Of a stretch of DNA of 64,000 nucleotides, positions 25,464 through 37,001 are shown one piece after another; the first letter of the stretch is position 1; each line of letters opens with the position of its first letter. The notes under the pieces are model-generated. The model saw only the letters and a program-made list of their open reading frames with translations. It was not told where the DNA came from and ran no database searches. The position numbers were made by a program, and so were the translations under genes. Source of the stretch: Brachypodium distachyon (Eukaryota > Streptophyta > Magnoliopsida > Poales > Poaceae); the NCBI RefSeq assembly GCF_000005505.3, contig NC_016131.3, positions 8,453,501 through 8,517,500 of the forward strand, given 5' to 3'.

Positions 25464-26451
25464 CGCCATGTTTTCATATAAGAAACTAATGGATCAGCAT
25501 ACCACTAACAAAGCACTAAGTCCAAACAAGATACATGTCATCACATAAATATCCATATTATCCAAAGTATCCACATCAATGTTTCATCTAAAACACTTGC
25601 CAATGTTACACATCACCTATGATTTCACAATTCATCGGAAATCAAGCATATGAAGTGAGCTTTCGTGCATTGGACTTGCTGAATGAACGCTGGTCACGCG
25701 GGACGACGACAAAGGCCAAGGGGTAGGAGGAGCTTATCGGTGGTCGGACGAGTGATATTAGAGCTCGCTGAATTGCCTGATCAGGACGCTTCACACCACC
25801 TCTAGCGATGGCGATGTCTAGACTGACAGGAGAAGATCATGGCAGCGATGGAACGGGAGACGATTCGGCGGATATATAGGAAGGAGAAGAAACGGGATAG
25901 GAGAGGAATTTCAATCACATTATACCTGATAAAATTCTTACTAATAAACCTTGCTTCAGGCTGTCCAATTCCATCCACAGAATCTTGACACTTCGCCTGA
26001 CGAAGTTATCGCATCAAGAGAGCTATGAGGGAGATGAGAAAGGAAGGACAGGCCGATCATCAAAGGGGGGCCCCGAAAGGCGAGAGAACACACCGCGGCG
26101 TGTACCAAAGCGGCAAATCCTACACACCAAGCGAACGAAAACAATATGTCCCCGGCACCTTCACTACGATTTGCAAAGCTGGCGACGCAGCCTATGTATC
26201 CTGCCATCTTGTTATCACTGGCCTCTTTTGCCTGATGCAGCTAGCTCTTCCTGGTAACAGAATATGGACCTTGCATATTGCCATAAGGCAATAATACAAC
26301 GCTCTAGTGGACTATAGGGCCGTACTACATGATAGAACCAATCAACATCTCCAAATCCTGTTTACTTAAGTGGCCAGAAACTGCAGATGCTGAACTGCAT
26401 GCAGGTCAGGTCGGGCGGGTCCAAGCAAAAAAGGGACCATCGGCTCAAAAG
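25464..26451. other. Intergenic, no gene recognised
   Basis: Mixed composition. A short frame at 25985-26257 and its antisense partner do not resemble a known family. No TIR or LTR pair seen apart from the MITE that follows. Confidence 0.4.
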
Positions 26452-26453
26452 TA

Positions 26454-26515
26454 CTTCCTCCGTCCCAAAATAAGTAACGTGGATTTGTACGTCACTTATT
26501 TCGGGACGGAGGGAG
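26454..26515. mobile_element. Stowaway MITE, complete 62-bp hairpin
   Basis: Starts CTTCCTCCGTCCCAAAATAA and ends with its near-perfect reverse complement (TTATTTCGGGACGGAGGGAG). It is flanked by TA at 26452-26453 and 26516-26517. The whole element is almost one palindrome, as in very short grass Stowaway copies. Confidence 0.9.
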
Positions 26516-26517
26516 TA

Positions 26518-27257
26518 AACAGCAACAAGTTTGGGATGTAATCATGTTGTTTTTGCGATGAGGGATGTAATTATGTGAGAGCGCTGAAAGTGAGCAGGAG
26601 TTAACAACTAACCTCACCAAGAACTAGCTGTTCAGTCTCCGCAGTAGCTTTCCATCATTTTTTCCTTTCCATTCCAGTAGCCTTCAACCTTTGCGAAACC
26701 GTTCCCATCCAAACCAAAAGTCATCACCGACTATTTCTATCTGTACGAGAGCAGCACAGCACATTTGTTGGTTTTCTGGAGAGCAAACTTTGACACAGGG
26801 CTAATGTGGCATGCTGGAAAAGGCAGCAGGCCACGGTCAATATCAGCAGAACTTTGACACAGGGCTACGAGCAGCGTCGTCGCTTTCGGACGGCAACGGA
26901 TCCACAGTTCATATATGTCCAAGGACCCAGTTGTCAAAGTCTCTCGAGATCAGGTCCTTTTCTTGACATGCTTTTCTAGTTTTCTTATTCTCTCCCCTTT
27001 GGTCAATTCTGAAGGTTCTAAGTTCTAACATGACTGTGACCTCGGGGATATAATTAAGGTGGTGTGTGAGTCGTCGACTGAGGTTAACAGGCGGTAGCGA
27101 GTGCCAATTGATAAGAGATTCCTTGTGTTTATATATTTTTTTTAAACATGCTAGGAGGAACTCTAGAAGATGTTTTTTTTTCGAGCAATCAGAGGAGGAA
27201 CTCTAGAAGTCTAGAAGATGTTGATGTGTTCCTGGTGGTATTTTTCCAAGGTGCGGT
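26518..27257. other. Intergenic, no gene; two short direct repeats
   Basis: AACTTTGACACAGGGCTA occurs near 26787 and again near 26850. AGGAGGAACTCTAGAAG occurs near 27152 and near 27193, just before the Mutator element. No coding sequence recognised. Confidence 0.5.
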
Positions 27258-27266
27258 TTGTTTTAA

Positions 27267-27477
27267 GGCAAAGAATCCAGTGAAAACCGTGTTTAGGTGC
27301 AAATATGCAAACTTCCTTTGTAAGCCGTCGGATCGTGAACGGACGCACCGGATCAGAGGTGGGTTGGCCCCCCAGCCACTTAACCGTACTTTACAGAACA
27401 TCCCCTGCTTCTTTTCACATTCTGATCGAAAATCGTTCGCCTCTTTGTTCCTTATTCCTGATCTGTTCGTATTCTCC
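27267..27477 (+). repeat. Left TIR of the Mutator-type element
   Basis: About 211 bp; inverse counterpart at 28494-28698 with scattered mismatches. Confidence 0.88.
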
Positions 27478-28493
27478 AACTCCAAGGGAAACGCCGCCGG
27501 CATCTTGCTCGACGATGAGGTGAGCACCGATGCGCAAACCTTGTCCCGCACTCCCGCGCCAAATTTCACCGTTCTCTCGTTGATGCGCTTTGCTTCCGTC
27601 CCTATAACCCAAGGCGGCGGCCAACGAACAGCGGCGCTGCGCCATGCGGTGGCAACACGGCAGCCAGCCAATGGCAGCTCCCCCCTCGTGCTACAACTCA
27701 ATGTCCGTTCCTACTGCTCCAGCATGCGGTGTGCTCCTCTGCTCGCTTCCCAACTAGGTCTTTCCCTCGCCCTCCATTCCAAGCGACAAACAATAGCTGT
27801 CCCTTCATCAATTCCCTTGTTCTGTAGAATTCGCTGCAAACACTGTGTCGATCTGACGTAACCCGTGTGTGATTGAGATTGTGAAATTATATTACTCAGT
27901 GTGAATACTGAATCACCTTGTTTTGCATATTTCAATTTCACTGAATGTGGTGGGAATTTCAGTTTCACTGAATTGTACAACTTCTGAACTTTACCCTGAG
28001 TTCCTCTTGTAAAACATGACAAGGTTTGTTTGCTCAACCATGTTGGAGATGACTATATGATGGAATTGTTAGTTGTAGCATGCTGCATAGAGAAAGAGAA
28101 CAACAAATAGAAGAAGCAAAATACAATAGCTCTGTTCTCCATATTGCAAAGACATAATTCAAGTTCAGACATGCCTATCGTACGGGCGCTGCAGCACCTG
28201 GGCTACAGGCTCTGCGGATGCGAGCCGGGGCTGCAGCCAGGTGTTTGGCAGCCCTGCACCCATAGACGCTACGGCAGGAGCTAGGCGTCACCATGTAGAG
28301 GAGAAAGAGCGGAGTGGCGGAGATCGATTGGAGGGAGGTGGCGGCCGACGAGAGGAGGCCGAGCACCGCCGATGGGGCTCGCCGCTGCTCACCAGAGAGA
28401 CGCTTACGGGAAGGGGATTCGTGCGGCGGCGGAGGGGGCTTCGCGCAGGCCAAGTCCCGCTGCTCACCTGAGGGCAAGCGCCGCCGACGGGAA

Positions 28494-28698
28494 GGAGAAT
28501 ACGAACAGAACATGGATAAGGAGGCGAAGGATTTTCGACCAGAATGTGAAAAGAAGCAGGGGGTTTTCTGTAAAGTACAATTAAATGGCTGGGGTGCCAT
28601 CCCACCTCTGATCTGGTGCGTCCGTTCTCGATCCGACGGCTCACAAACGAAGTTTGCAGATTTGCACCTAAACACGGTTTTCACCTGATAACTTTGCC
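28494..28698 (-). repeat. Right TIR of the Mutator-type element
   Basis: About 205 bp; inverted relative to 27267-27477. Confidence 0.88.
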
Positions 28699-28707
28699 TT
28701 GTTTTAA

Positions 28708-30510
28708 TCCAGGGAGAATCTCTTCACCTGTTTCGGAAGTTTTTTCATTTTTATTGACAGCTCTGTTTCGGAAGTAGTGCTACTAATTTTGTTGTGAAGT
28801 CAAAGTCAAACAATACTCATCCCTTCCAGAAAAACAGTACTCCTACTACTTTTCTACCCTGCAGGAATAGGGGAATCCTCCTTTAAAACGACAGACATAA
28901 AGAAAAAGAAAAGAAGAGGCAGGAGCTCTCTGCAGGAATGTTCTTGACGCAGACAGAAAAGGAGAAGCTTAATCTACGAACCTGAAGCATCTGGTGAAGT
29001 CAGTCCCAAATCATGACCCTCTAGCCCTCTAGGTTTGCTTCGCAGGCCCTAATAATACCAACGGAAGGCGTCATGCTGAACCTGTGGCGCGTTAAAAATG
29101 CGGTTGCGAGTGTGCGGCACCAACCGCTTCGACATCTTGGAAGTTGGAAATCATTGCGTCCCACTCCCACGGCGATCCTCGTTGAGTAGCCAGTGGGGAT
29201 TTTCGAATCCCACCAAAGTTTGCAGAGACGAGATGTGGCCGCGCGGGGGACACTCAGACACGGTGGTAGTACGCGAATCAGAGGTCTCCGTGAAGTCCCC
29301 GCAAATTTGAAGCCTCCCTAGGCTCCGAGGGAGACGACTGCTGCTGTTTGCAGCCGGTCCGGTCCCTCCCGCGATTTCCCGATCACATGATGGGGTGCGG
29401 GTGGTCCGCGGCACATGTGATTCTTACGGTTTGGAGTGGGAGGCCGGGATCGCCCTTCAGCCTACTCTTTGCTCCAGGTGGGGGCACGACAAAATTTGTA
29501 GTTGGCCTACCAAGGACCAGCACCATTGAAATGAAGCCCCGGGTTTTAGTTGTTTCGTGCACAACACAAACGCTTCTACTACTCGTACTAGAGTTGATCA
29601 TGACCTTGTCGAGTCTACAGAATCAGGGGGCTAGTTTGTTGAGCGCTTGCGGCCTACCCAGACCTAAAAAACTACTCCAGTACACGGCAATTCTTAGATC
29701 ATCCAAACAAACAGCAACGTGACACTCCCTTTACTTTAGCGTTCGGTAGCAACTTCTTTTCTCCGAAAGCAACGTGCGTCTATAGTTTCACAACACTAGC
29801 CAGATCTTACACAATTTTTAGCTGTTGTGTGCTGCTGAGGATAGCCAAGGCCAACTCAATTCGAATCTTCAAGCAGCAAGCTGCTCTCTGTTTGTCTCTC
29901 TCTCGAGCCCACCACATGATGTACCTCGCTTCTATTGATGAACATTGATATACAATGATCTGAAACAGGCAAATTGCTATGCGCATCAAGCAATTCAACT
30001 CAATTCCCCTGGATCTGCTCCGATTCAAAATAGTCTCATTCACCGAAAGCAAACGCCCTGCCACCGGATCAAGAGCACGTCACCCTCAAGAACTGAAGCC
30101 ATCAATCAGATGCTACCGATCACCAAACCATCCGAAGCACATGACCCACACAACCACATTGGTCATGCTTATCGGCAACTACACAAAGGCACCAAAACAG
30201 AGAAAACTCAAGGGTGATTTCGCCAAGGAATTCCAAACAATAGATTGGATTGAGTAATTACATGGATAGCTAAAACCAACCTAATCAGCTAGAACAACCA
30301 GAGCAATTAAGCAATCACACAGTTGGACATAGATCCCTAAACACCACGAATTACCGAGCAACAATCAGGCTAACACCCAGATGCCGAATTCAATATTTGC
30401 TAAAGAAGATGAAAAAAACAGCCGACTCAATAAAAGATAGGACTCATCACATGTATGAACCGAATGCAGGCTACAGCAGTAAGCCGGCTCCTCTCTCAGG
30501 TCATTCAAGA
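28708..30510. other. Intergenic and 3' flank of the LRR-kinase gene
   Basis: No gene recognised. The right end (about 30250-30510) is the 3' untranslated/flanking part of the receptor kinase transcribed leftwards. The GC-rich part at 29090-29440 gives open frames on both strands, none resembling a known protein. Confidence 0.45.
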
Positions 30511-33168
30511 TTAAGGTGCGAAGTGGGCAGGCCCGTCAACCGATTCAGCCTGATATTCGCCATCTGCAAGATTTAAGGCATTCTGCTGTTGATCAATTCC
30601 TTCAGCAATTTCACTTGCCTTCTTGATCTCATCAATCCGCACAACAATATGTGACATTGTTGGCCGGGCATCTGGGACTTGTGCAACACAGTCTATAGCA
30701 AGTTGTAGAAGCTGAACCATCTGTTCTTCCACATTCTGATGTCTCAGGAGCTCCATATCAAATACCTCTGCAGTCCACTCTGAGCGCACAACAGATTGCA
30801 CCCACCTGGGCAGGTCAACACCCTCGTCGTTAAGAGCAGCCTGACTGGGGGCCTTGCCTGTGAGCAGCTCGAGCAAGAGAACACCAAAGCTGTACACATC
30901 AGCCTTCTGGGATACCCTGCGGGGATCAGTAACCTCTGGCGCACGGTATCCAGTGGTACGAGATGGTGTGGATGATGGACCGACAAGAGTAGCGAGGCCA
31001 TTGTCTGTCACACGTGCTTGATATGACTTGGCCAGGAGGATATTGGAAGACTTGATATTGCCGTGGGATGTTGAGGAGCTTGTAGAGTGGATGAACTCAA
31101 GCCCACGGGCTGCAGCAAGAGCAATGCTTGATCTTATCGCCCAGTTAAGTGGTGTACGGCCAGACCCTCTGTTACCTGTTCAACAAAAATGATACAGATC
31201 GTGTGAATTATAGTTTTAGGTTATTCTGATGTGATGATCAAGCGACACAATCAAGATAGAGACACTGCCCGTGGTTCTCGACTTGGTAACAAGAGATCAC
31301 ACGCACCACCTAACCAACGAAACACCTACCTGGCCATAGATCGGCTTACAGAAATTTTGTTTTCTGTAATCAAAGCCAAGTATAGTAGTACAGTGAATGA
31401 CAAATAACAGGAAACCCTTAACAAGAAAGGCTGCATTCTAAATTTCTAATTACCCAAACCACAGGCAGAAGTACAAAGAGTAAATCAGAATATGATTTGA
31501 ATAACAATGACCAATAAATAATTGTCCCAGATCCAAATCCTTAGGATATCAAGCATTGATATATAAACTGGTCCTTCATCAAATCTAGATTGAATTGTCA
31601 ACTTAGGAAAGGACAAAAACGTAGACTAAGCAATGGTACCAAATCAACAAAATAATCACCCCTCAACAGCTGCAATCTAAACAATCAAGTACTTCCATCA
31701 TACCATCGCCACCCAAGCACAATGAAAATATAATTATACTCACAAGCATGAGCACAACAGAAGTGCAGAGAAGCTGAAATGTCAAATTCTCACCGTGCAA
31801 GAGTGCGGAGAGGCTCCCCATGGGCATGAAGTCGTATACAAGCAGCTTCTCATCTTTGCTGTAGTAATAAGCCCGGAGGGGCACGATGAACTCGTGCTGA
31901 AGCTCGCCAATGTCAGCAATGCGGTCACGGAACTCTGGCTCAGACATAGTCACATCCTTGAGCCGCTTCACGGCCACGGTAGCACCAGATTCAAGCACAG
32001 CCTTGTATGTCGTCCCAATAGCTCCTTTCCCAAGAACCTCAGCCGATGCGCGCAGCAGGTCCTCCAAATCGAACGGTGCCACGTTGGCCGCTGACCCGAA
32101 GAAAACCAGCTTCTTCCCTGATGTCGACTGACCGAGGGAGACCTGAGGGTGGCCCACGGTGTTCATGGGCGCAACAGCCGCGCCGCTGGTCACCTCGGGA
32201 GGTTTACGGCTGCCGGCGACAAGAGCAGACGTCGGAGATGGAGGCGGCATCTGCAGCGCCGGCGTCTTGGTGCGCCCGGACCTGCGACAGAGGCAAATGA
32301 GAAGGAATAGGAGAAGCGCGGCTCCCAAGACGGAGCCTATGGCGATTCCGGCAATGGCGCCGCCAGACAGCTTCTTGTTCTTCTCGCCATTTTCTCCCCC
32401 ATTTGGACTGTTCTCGCCGTCGGTGGCTGGCGTCGTCGGCGACGACGGCTTCACCGCCGGTGCTGGAGAAGGGGAGGCCTCACCAGGACAAGGGCCCAAG
32501 GGCCCACCGCACAACCCCGTCATCCCGAGGAACGCCTCTCGAGGCTTGGACCGGAGCGAGGACGGTATGGATCCATTCAGCTGGTTAAACGACACATTGA
32601 ACTGCTGCAGCTGCGCCGTAAGCTCCGGAATCTGGCCGACGAAGCGGTTATTATTGAGGAGCAGAACCTTGAGGCGCGTCAGGTTGGCGAGCGCCGGCGG
32701 GATGGGCCCCGAAAGGTCGTTCCCGTCGAGCGCGAGGCGAACGAGGCCCGGGAGCGCGAGAATCGCCGGAGGGAAATCCCCGGACAGCTTGTTCCCGTTG
32801 AGGATGACGTTCTGAAGCGCGGTCGCGGAGGCGAGGTCGGCCGGGAGCGATCCGCTGAGCGCGTTGAACCGGAGGCTGAGGGTGTGCAGCGCCGTCAGGT
32901 TCCCCAGCGACCCCGCCGGGACATCCCCGGCGAGCGCCCTCCCCGGCAGCCGCAGCATCGCCACGCGGCCGCCGTCGCAGGTGACCCCCGTCCACGAGCA
33001 GGCGCTCCCGAGGTCGGTGGCGTTCCACGCGAGGTGCCGGCCCACGGCGGCGCGGAACGCGAGCAGCGCCCGCGCGTCGTCCGCCAGGTCGGCCTCCGCG
33101 CCCCACGCCGAGAGGAGGGAGAGCGCGAGGACGAGGCGGGCCATCGGCCGCCACGGCGGCGACCGCAT
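30511..33168 (-). CDS. LRR receptor-like (pseudo)kinase, RLK902/RKL1 type
   Basis: Two exons (33168-31794 and 31175-30511) join at a Gly codon to give 679 residues. In order: signal peptide (1-26), LRRNT domain with SWTGVTC (58-64), about five LRRs (70-205), a Pro/Ser-rich spacer, one transmembrane helix (about 268-294), and an intracellular kinase-like domain from about 376. The ATP loop GKGAIG (380-385) and Lys401 (VAVK) are present. The HRD catalytic loop is HGNIKSSN (496-503), with Asn where Asp is normal, and DFG reads DNG (516-518). The LRR-III relatives are described as probable inactive receptor kinases, so scaffold or co-receptor signalling at the plasma membrane is likely (inference). 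An alternative start is Met9. The gene is intact. Confidence 0.92.
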
Positions 33169-35952
33169 CGCGGGTGCTGGAGAGGGGGGAGAGGGAGGAG
33201 GACTGGAGGAGCACAGGCGAGAGACCCAAATGGGTGGGGGTGGGAACTACTAGGTGTTTGTTCTGCTTTGTTAGGCCAAAGGGGAGAGCCTGGCCGCGCT
33301 GGGGTTCGGCGCAAAAACCCTAAAAACTCCCGTGCGGATCTTGCGGAAGGGGGGGCTTGGATATATCCAGGGCCGGGTTTTATTCCGGGGGTTGGGGCGA
33401 AGTGTTGAGGTTTGGTGGAGGAGAAAGCGGAGTGGAAGGCAACGGAAGGAAGACGGGAATGGGCGCCGCCGGGGAAGGAATTCCGGTGTCACGATGGGGA
33501 TGGGACTGGGAATGGGATATCTCACTCGGCTGCAAAAGACGACGACTCCGCCTAGAGGAGCGTGCCCGGGTTGGACGATTGCTGGCGCCGCAAAACCAGA
33601 TGCGTGTTGTTGCGCGTGCAGGGCGACCTCGCCAGTCTGACAGCTAGGCCCCGCCCCCCGATTGTTCTGAGCTGGAGCAAACGCGTCAGTTTCCATCGGT
33701 TTTCACTGCCTTCCGTTTTGTTTACCTTTTTTTGGAGTTTAGGACTGCGCGTTGTACATGGTTTATCTTTGGTAGTGTTTGCCTGTGTATTTCCGGTATC
33801 CAGCGCTGAAAGCTCGCCTGAATGGTCGAAACATAACTCTACGACTACGCTGGCGTTCCGCCGTGTTGTTTCCATGAAACTGCATCTCCGTGTTGAACGG
33901 TACTAGTACGGTCTTCGATGACAGAACACCAAAATAAACCTGGTTGCGTTTGGCGTGCAGCCTTCGTGAACCGAGCCACCGAGGTTCCGTCTCCTAGCAA
34001 GGAAACCAGATTCTTCTATGCCAGGCACCGGCAGGAGTGAGAACCGGTCGCGCGCCGCTGGATCACGAATGACTTTTTCTAATGTGACGATGATCAGCTC
34101 ATTATCGACAAATATACTTGCCGTGGCACCATGTACTTTGGGTTGCCGTGGAGCCATGCGCCAGTCACGTGTCTCCGCATCCTGCAAAAAGCATGACCGC
34201 GCTCCGCACACCCGCTTGCCGTCATTTCCGTAAAGATAAGCCACGCTGCCGTTTCCAAATTTGGCAGCCGCGCGTGATTAACATTTCAAATTACGCCGAT
34301 CCGCGTGAGCTAAACAGACTGCGTGGTGTTGCGGTCTGGTGAGTGGGGCCGTGGTTTGGCAGGTCTCAGGTATGGTATGATGCCCCGCATTAATGATAAT
34401 AAAATGGAGTATCCAATTCTGGCGGACATCAGTTGCATTTCCTCCTGGATTTGTTCCGACTCTTTAAACACTTTTCTTCTTGTTAGCGGGACTTATTAAT
34501 GGTGCACTTTGACGCTGCTTTGCTTTGGTAGAAAGATAAGCATCCAGCTGTTTAACATTGACAGCGTAGTCGTGCTTCTGGGATTAGAAGACAGAATTGG
34601 GCGGAGGAGTTCCGGGTCATGTTCTCCGGAATGGGCAGGCCATTAAAACAGAAATTCTACGAAAAGCTCGCACCACTTCACTGGATTGGCCCGGCATCAA
34701 TACGTGCTTAAAAAACAACCAGGACATCGTTATTTTTTAGCTTTTGCTGAAACACACCGTCGAATTGTGTTTTTGTCCAATTCCATTTACAATTTGGTGA
34801 TCATTTGCCACCAAACACGGTCTGAGCAAAAAAAGAAAGTTTTTTTTTTGTTCACACGAAATTACCATCCAACGTCCAGAATTTTCCCTTACTCTTTCTT
34901 TTCGTCTCCCCTGGTCTGAATCCGGACCACGTGATGTCTGGGTGTCTTGTTGCACCTGAGCCGCACCCCACCTAAGCACCCACCGGCGGCACGTCGCCGG
35001 TCTGAGCAACACCGGCCTGCACACCACCGCTGGAACCAGCCCCAAAATGCAGAGCGGCACCCTGCTAGACACATTTGTTGTTGACCACCTTGCTGCTGAA
35101 CACCCTGCTTCTAGCATCCAAGGTCAAGCTGACCAATACCACGCACCCAGCCGTGACCTCCTCCTCGGCCACAGCAAGGAAACAAACCACGAAACGGCAC
35201 ATGCCAGGAGCCCTGATCATGTCCATTGAAGCCTCACGATACCCACGACCGTAGTTGCCGTCATAACTTCCGACGTATCCACCATCGTTGTTAATCTGTA
35301 AGGGTATGAATAGTTGTTCGGCTATTAGAATAGTCAATGAACTTTTCATTTTGGTTCAAGTGGTGTGATGTGACAAATGATCACGGTATTGTAATTGTGC
35401 TAGACAAAAACACAATCTAACCATGTATTTTGACAAAGACCATAAAATAACAATGCAGTGTGAGCAATTTCGCGAAAACAGATCACTGCTTCCGAAGTCA
35501 CGAACAAAGTGCATCGATCCGAGACACCTTTCTATCCCGAATTCCCGACGCTGTGGCGCGCACAGCGCACCCCCGCGACGTGGAGCCCACGTTGTTGTTT
35601 CGCGGGGCCCACCTGCTGTTGTTGCCTTGTGTTGGGCGGGCCGCCTCGGGCCGCCAACTCGCCTGCTGTCACGCGCGGCTCCTCGTGCGGGAAGGACAAT
35701 CAATTCGTGGCGCCGTCCGTCGCAGAGCCGGGTCTCGCGGCCGCCTGTCACCGACCCGAGACGCTTCTCGTCCCCCTGCCCAAGTCCGGCACGGTCGTCG
35801 CCCGAGTATTCCGCAAGCAAACAAAACTCGCGCACTCTTCTCGAATCCAATCTGCCGGCCTACGATTTGAAAGCCGGGAATTGTTCGTTTCAGCAGTCAA
35901 CTTGACGCAGACAAGAAACTTCATGCGTACGTAGCACTCGAATAATATCGCA
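33169..35952. other. Upstream region of the LRR kinase and intergenic DNA
   Basis: 33169-33700 is the GC-rich leader and promoter side of the kinase. A TATA-like GGATATATCC lies near 33358. The rest (33700-35952) shows no gene I recognise. A frame at 35065-35349 (minus) starts with a Tyr/Gly-rich stretch but is not a known family. 35500-35850 is GC-rich with no conserved protein. Confidence 0.4.
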
Positions 35953-35961
35953 ACATTTTTT

Positions 35962-36359
35962 CGCGAAATATCCGGTGAAAACCATCTCTACGGTGCAAAC
36001 TGTGAAAACTCCATCAAAAAAGTTTAAAAAATTCTCGAAAAAATTACATATGTTAGAAAAATGGTGTTTTATATATGTATAAAATTTCAAGTCAAAACTC
36101 AATGGCATTTGGTAGCAGCAAAAAAAACAAATTCTGCATGAATAGTGATTTTTCAATGTTTGACAGTACTCAATGTAAATTTCTCTTTTTAATTCCTGTC
36201 AAATGATTTTGACTTTGGACTTGAAATTTTCCAGGTGTGTAGAACATCACACTCCCAACATATGATATTTTTTAGAATTTTTTTGAAACTTTTAAACATG
36301 ATTTTTATGAAGTTTGCACGGTTTTGCACTGAACGAGGGTTTTCACCGGATACTTCCCC
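35962..36359. mobile_element. Fold-back MITE, probably Mutator-type
   Basis: A 398-bp element. Its left end GCGAAATATCCGGTGAAAACC matches the inverse of its right end (GGGAAGTATCCGGTGAAAACC). The inverted similarity runs about 165 bp inward on each side, leaving a short centre, so the DNA can form a long hairpin. The flanks ACATTTTTT (35953-35961) and ACATTTTTA (36360-36368) are a 9-bp duplication with one mismatch. No coding capacity. Confidence 0.75.
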
Positions 36360-36368
36360 ACATTTTTA

Positions 36369-36657
36369 TTTTACTTTATTTTATTACGATGAAGCACATT
36401 TTTATTGACCAGTTGTCGCCAGACTAAGTGGTTCTAAGAGCTTAATGCAGTTTTTGCACTAGAAAAGTCATCTCCACGTGGATTACTTCCATTCCTCATG
36501 GTTCTGAGTTGTTGGCACGGTAAAACAATTTTCACCGCTGGATGTTGTCCTCTCTAAAATTGCACCTTGACATCCTACATCATTTTATCTTCCTTACAAA
36601 ATCCAACCAACCGAGGGCCAGAGCCAAGCATGGGTATGCACTTTTTATTTATACAAC
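36369..36657. other. Spacer before the CACTA element
   Basis: No gene or repeat recognised. Confidence 0.4.
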
Positions 36658-36690
36658 AGACACTACTACAAAACGGTTTATATGCAACGG

Positions 36691-37001
36691 CACATCAGTA
36701 ACGGGTCCGACGCGACCGTTACTGATGAACAACATCAGTGTCGGTCGCGGCCGCGACCATTACTGATGAACAGAGCGGGCTCTACCCGTCCCCGCCCAGC
36801 CATACATCAGTGGCGGTCGCTCGCGCGAGGCGACCATCACTGAAGAACAATCATAACTCGCGAGTTACATCAGTGGCGGGCGGGAAAGAAGCGACCGCCA
36901 CTGATGAACCACTCATCAGTAACGGTCGTCCTAGCGCGACCGTTACTGATGTGCCCACGATTATCAGTAACGGTCACCCAAACCCCGACTGACACTGATA
37001 A
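36691..37001. repeat. Left subterminal hairpin array of the CACTA element
   Basis: Six consecutive inverted-repeat units of about 45 bp, each of form ATCAGT-(AAC/GGC)GGTCG-spacer-CGACCG(TT/CC)ACTGAT with variations. Such subterminal repeats are the binding sites of the TNPA-type protein in En/Spm elements (family knowledge). A TATA-like TTTAAATA at 37011-37018 follows directly. Confidence 0.88.

Larger units (their letters stand above)
27267..28698. mobile_element. Mutator-type non-autonomous element with long TIRs and 9-bp TSD
   Basis: The 1,432-bp element begins GGCAAAG and ends CTTTGCC. Left TIR 27267-27477 and right TIR 28494-28698 match for about 205 bp, sharing for example GTGAAAACCGTGTTTAGGTG and TTTACAGAA. 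The direct repeat TTGTTTTAA stands exactly at 27258-27266 and 28699-28707. Nine-base duplications with TIRs of this length are the signature of Mutator-like elements. The roughly 1 kb interior has no MURA-like transposase. It has GC-rich parts (27480-27830 and 28180-28490) and an AT-rich middle, so it may carry captured host sequence (Pack-MULE). The longest frame crossing the left TIR has no known domain. Confidence 0.9.

Noticed and set aside
27148..27861. 237-residue frame overlapping the Mutator left TIR
   Set aside because: It starts outside the element, crosses the TIR and shows no transposase or other domain; chance opening in GC-rich DNA.
32159..32815. Long open frame antisense to the LRR-kinase gene
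   Set aside because: It mirrors the GC-rich coding sequence of the real gene on the other strand and has no known domain.
35356..35934. Several overlapping GC-rich frames on both strands
   Set aside because: No conserved motif, and openings on both strands follow from base composition.
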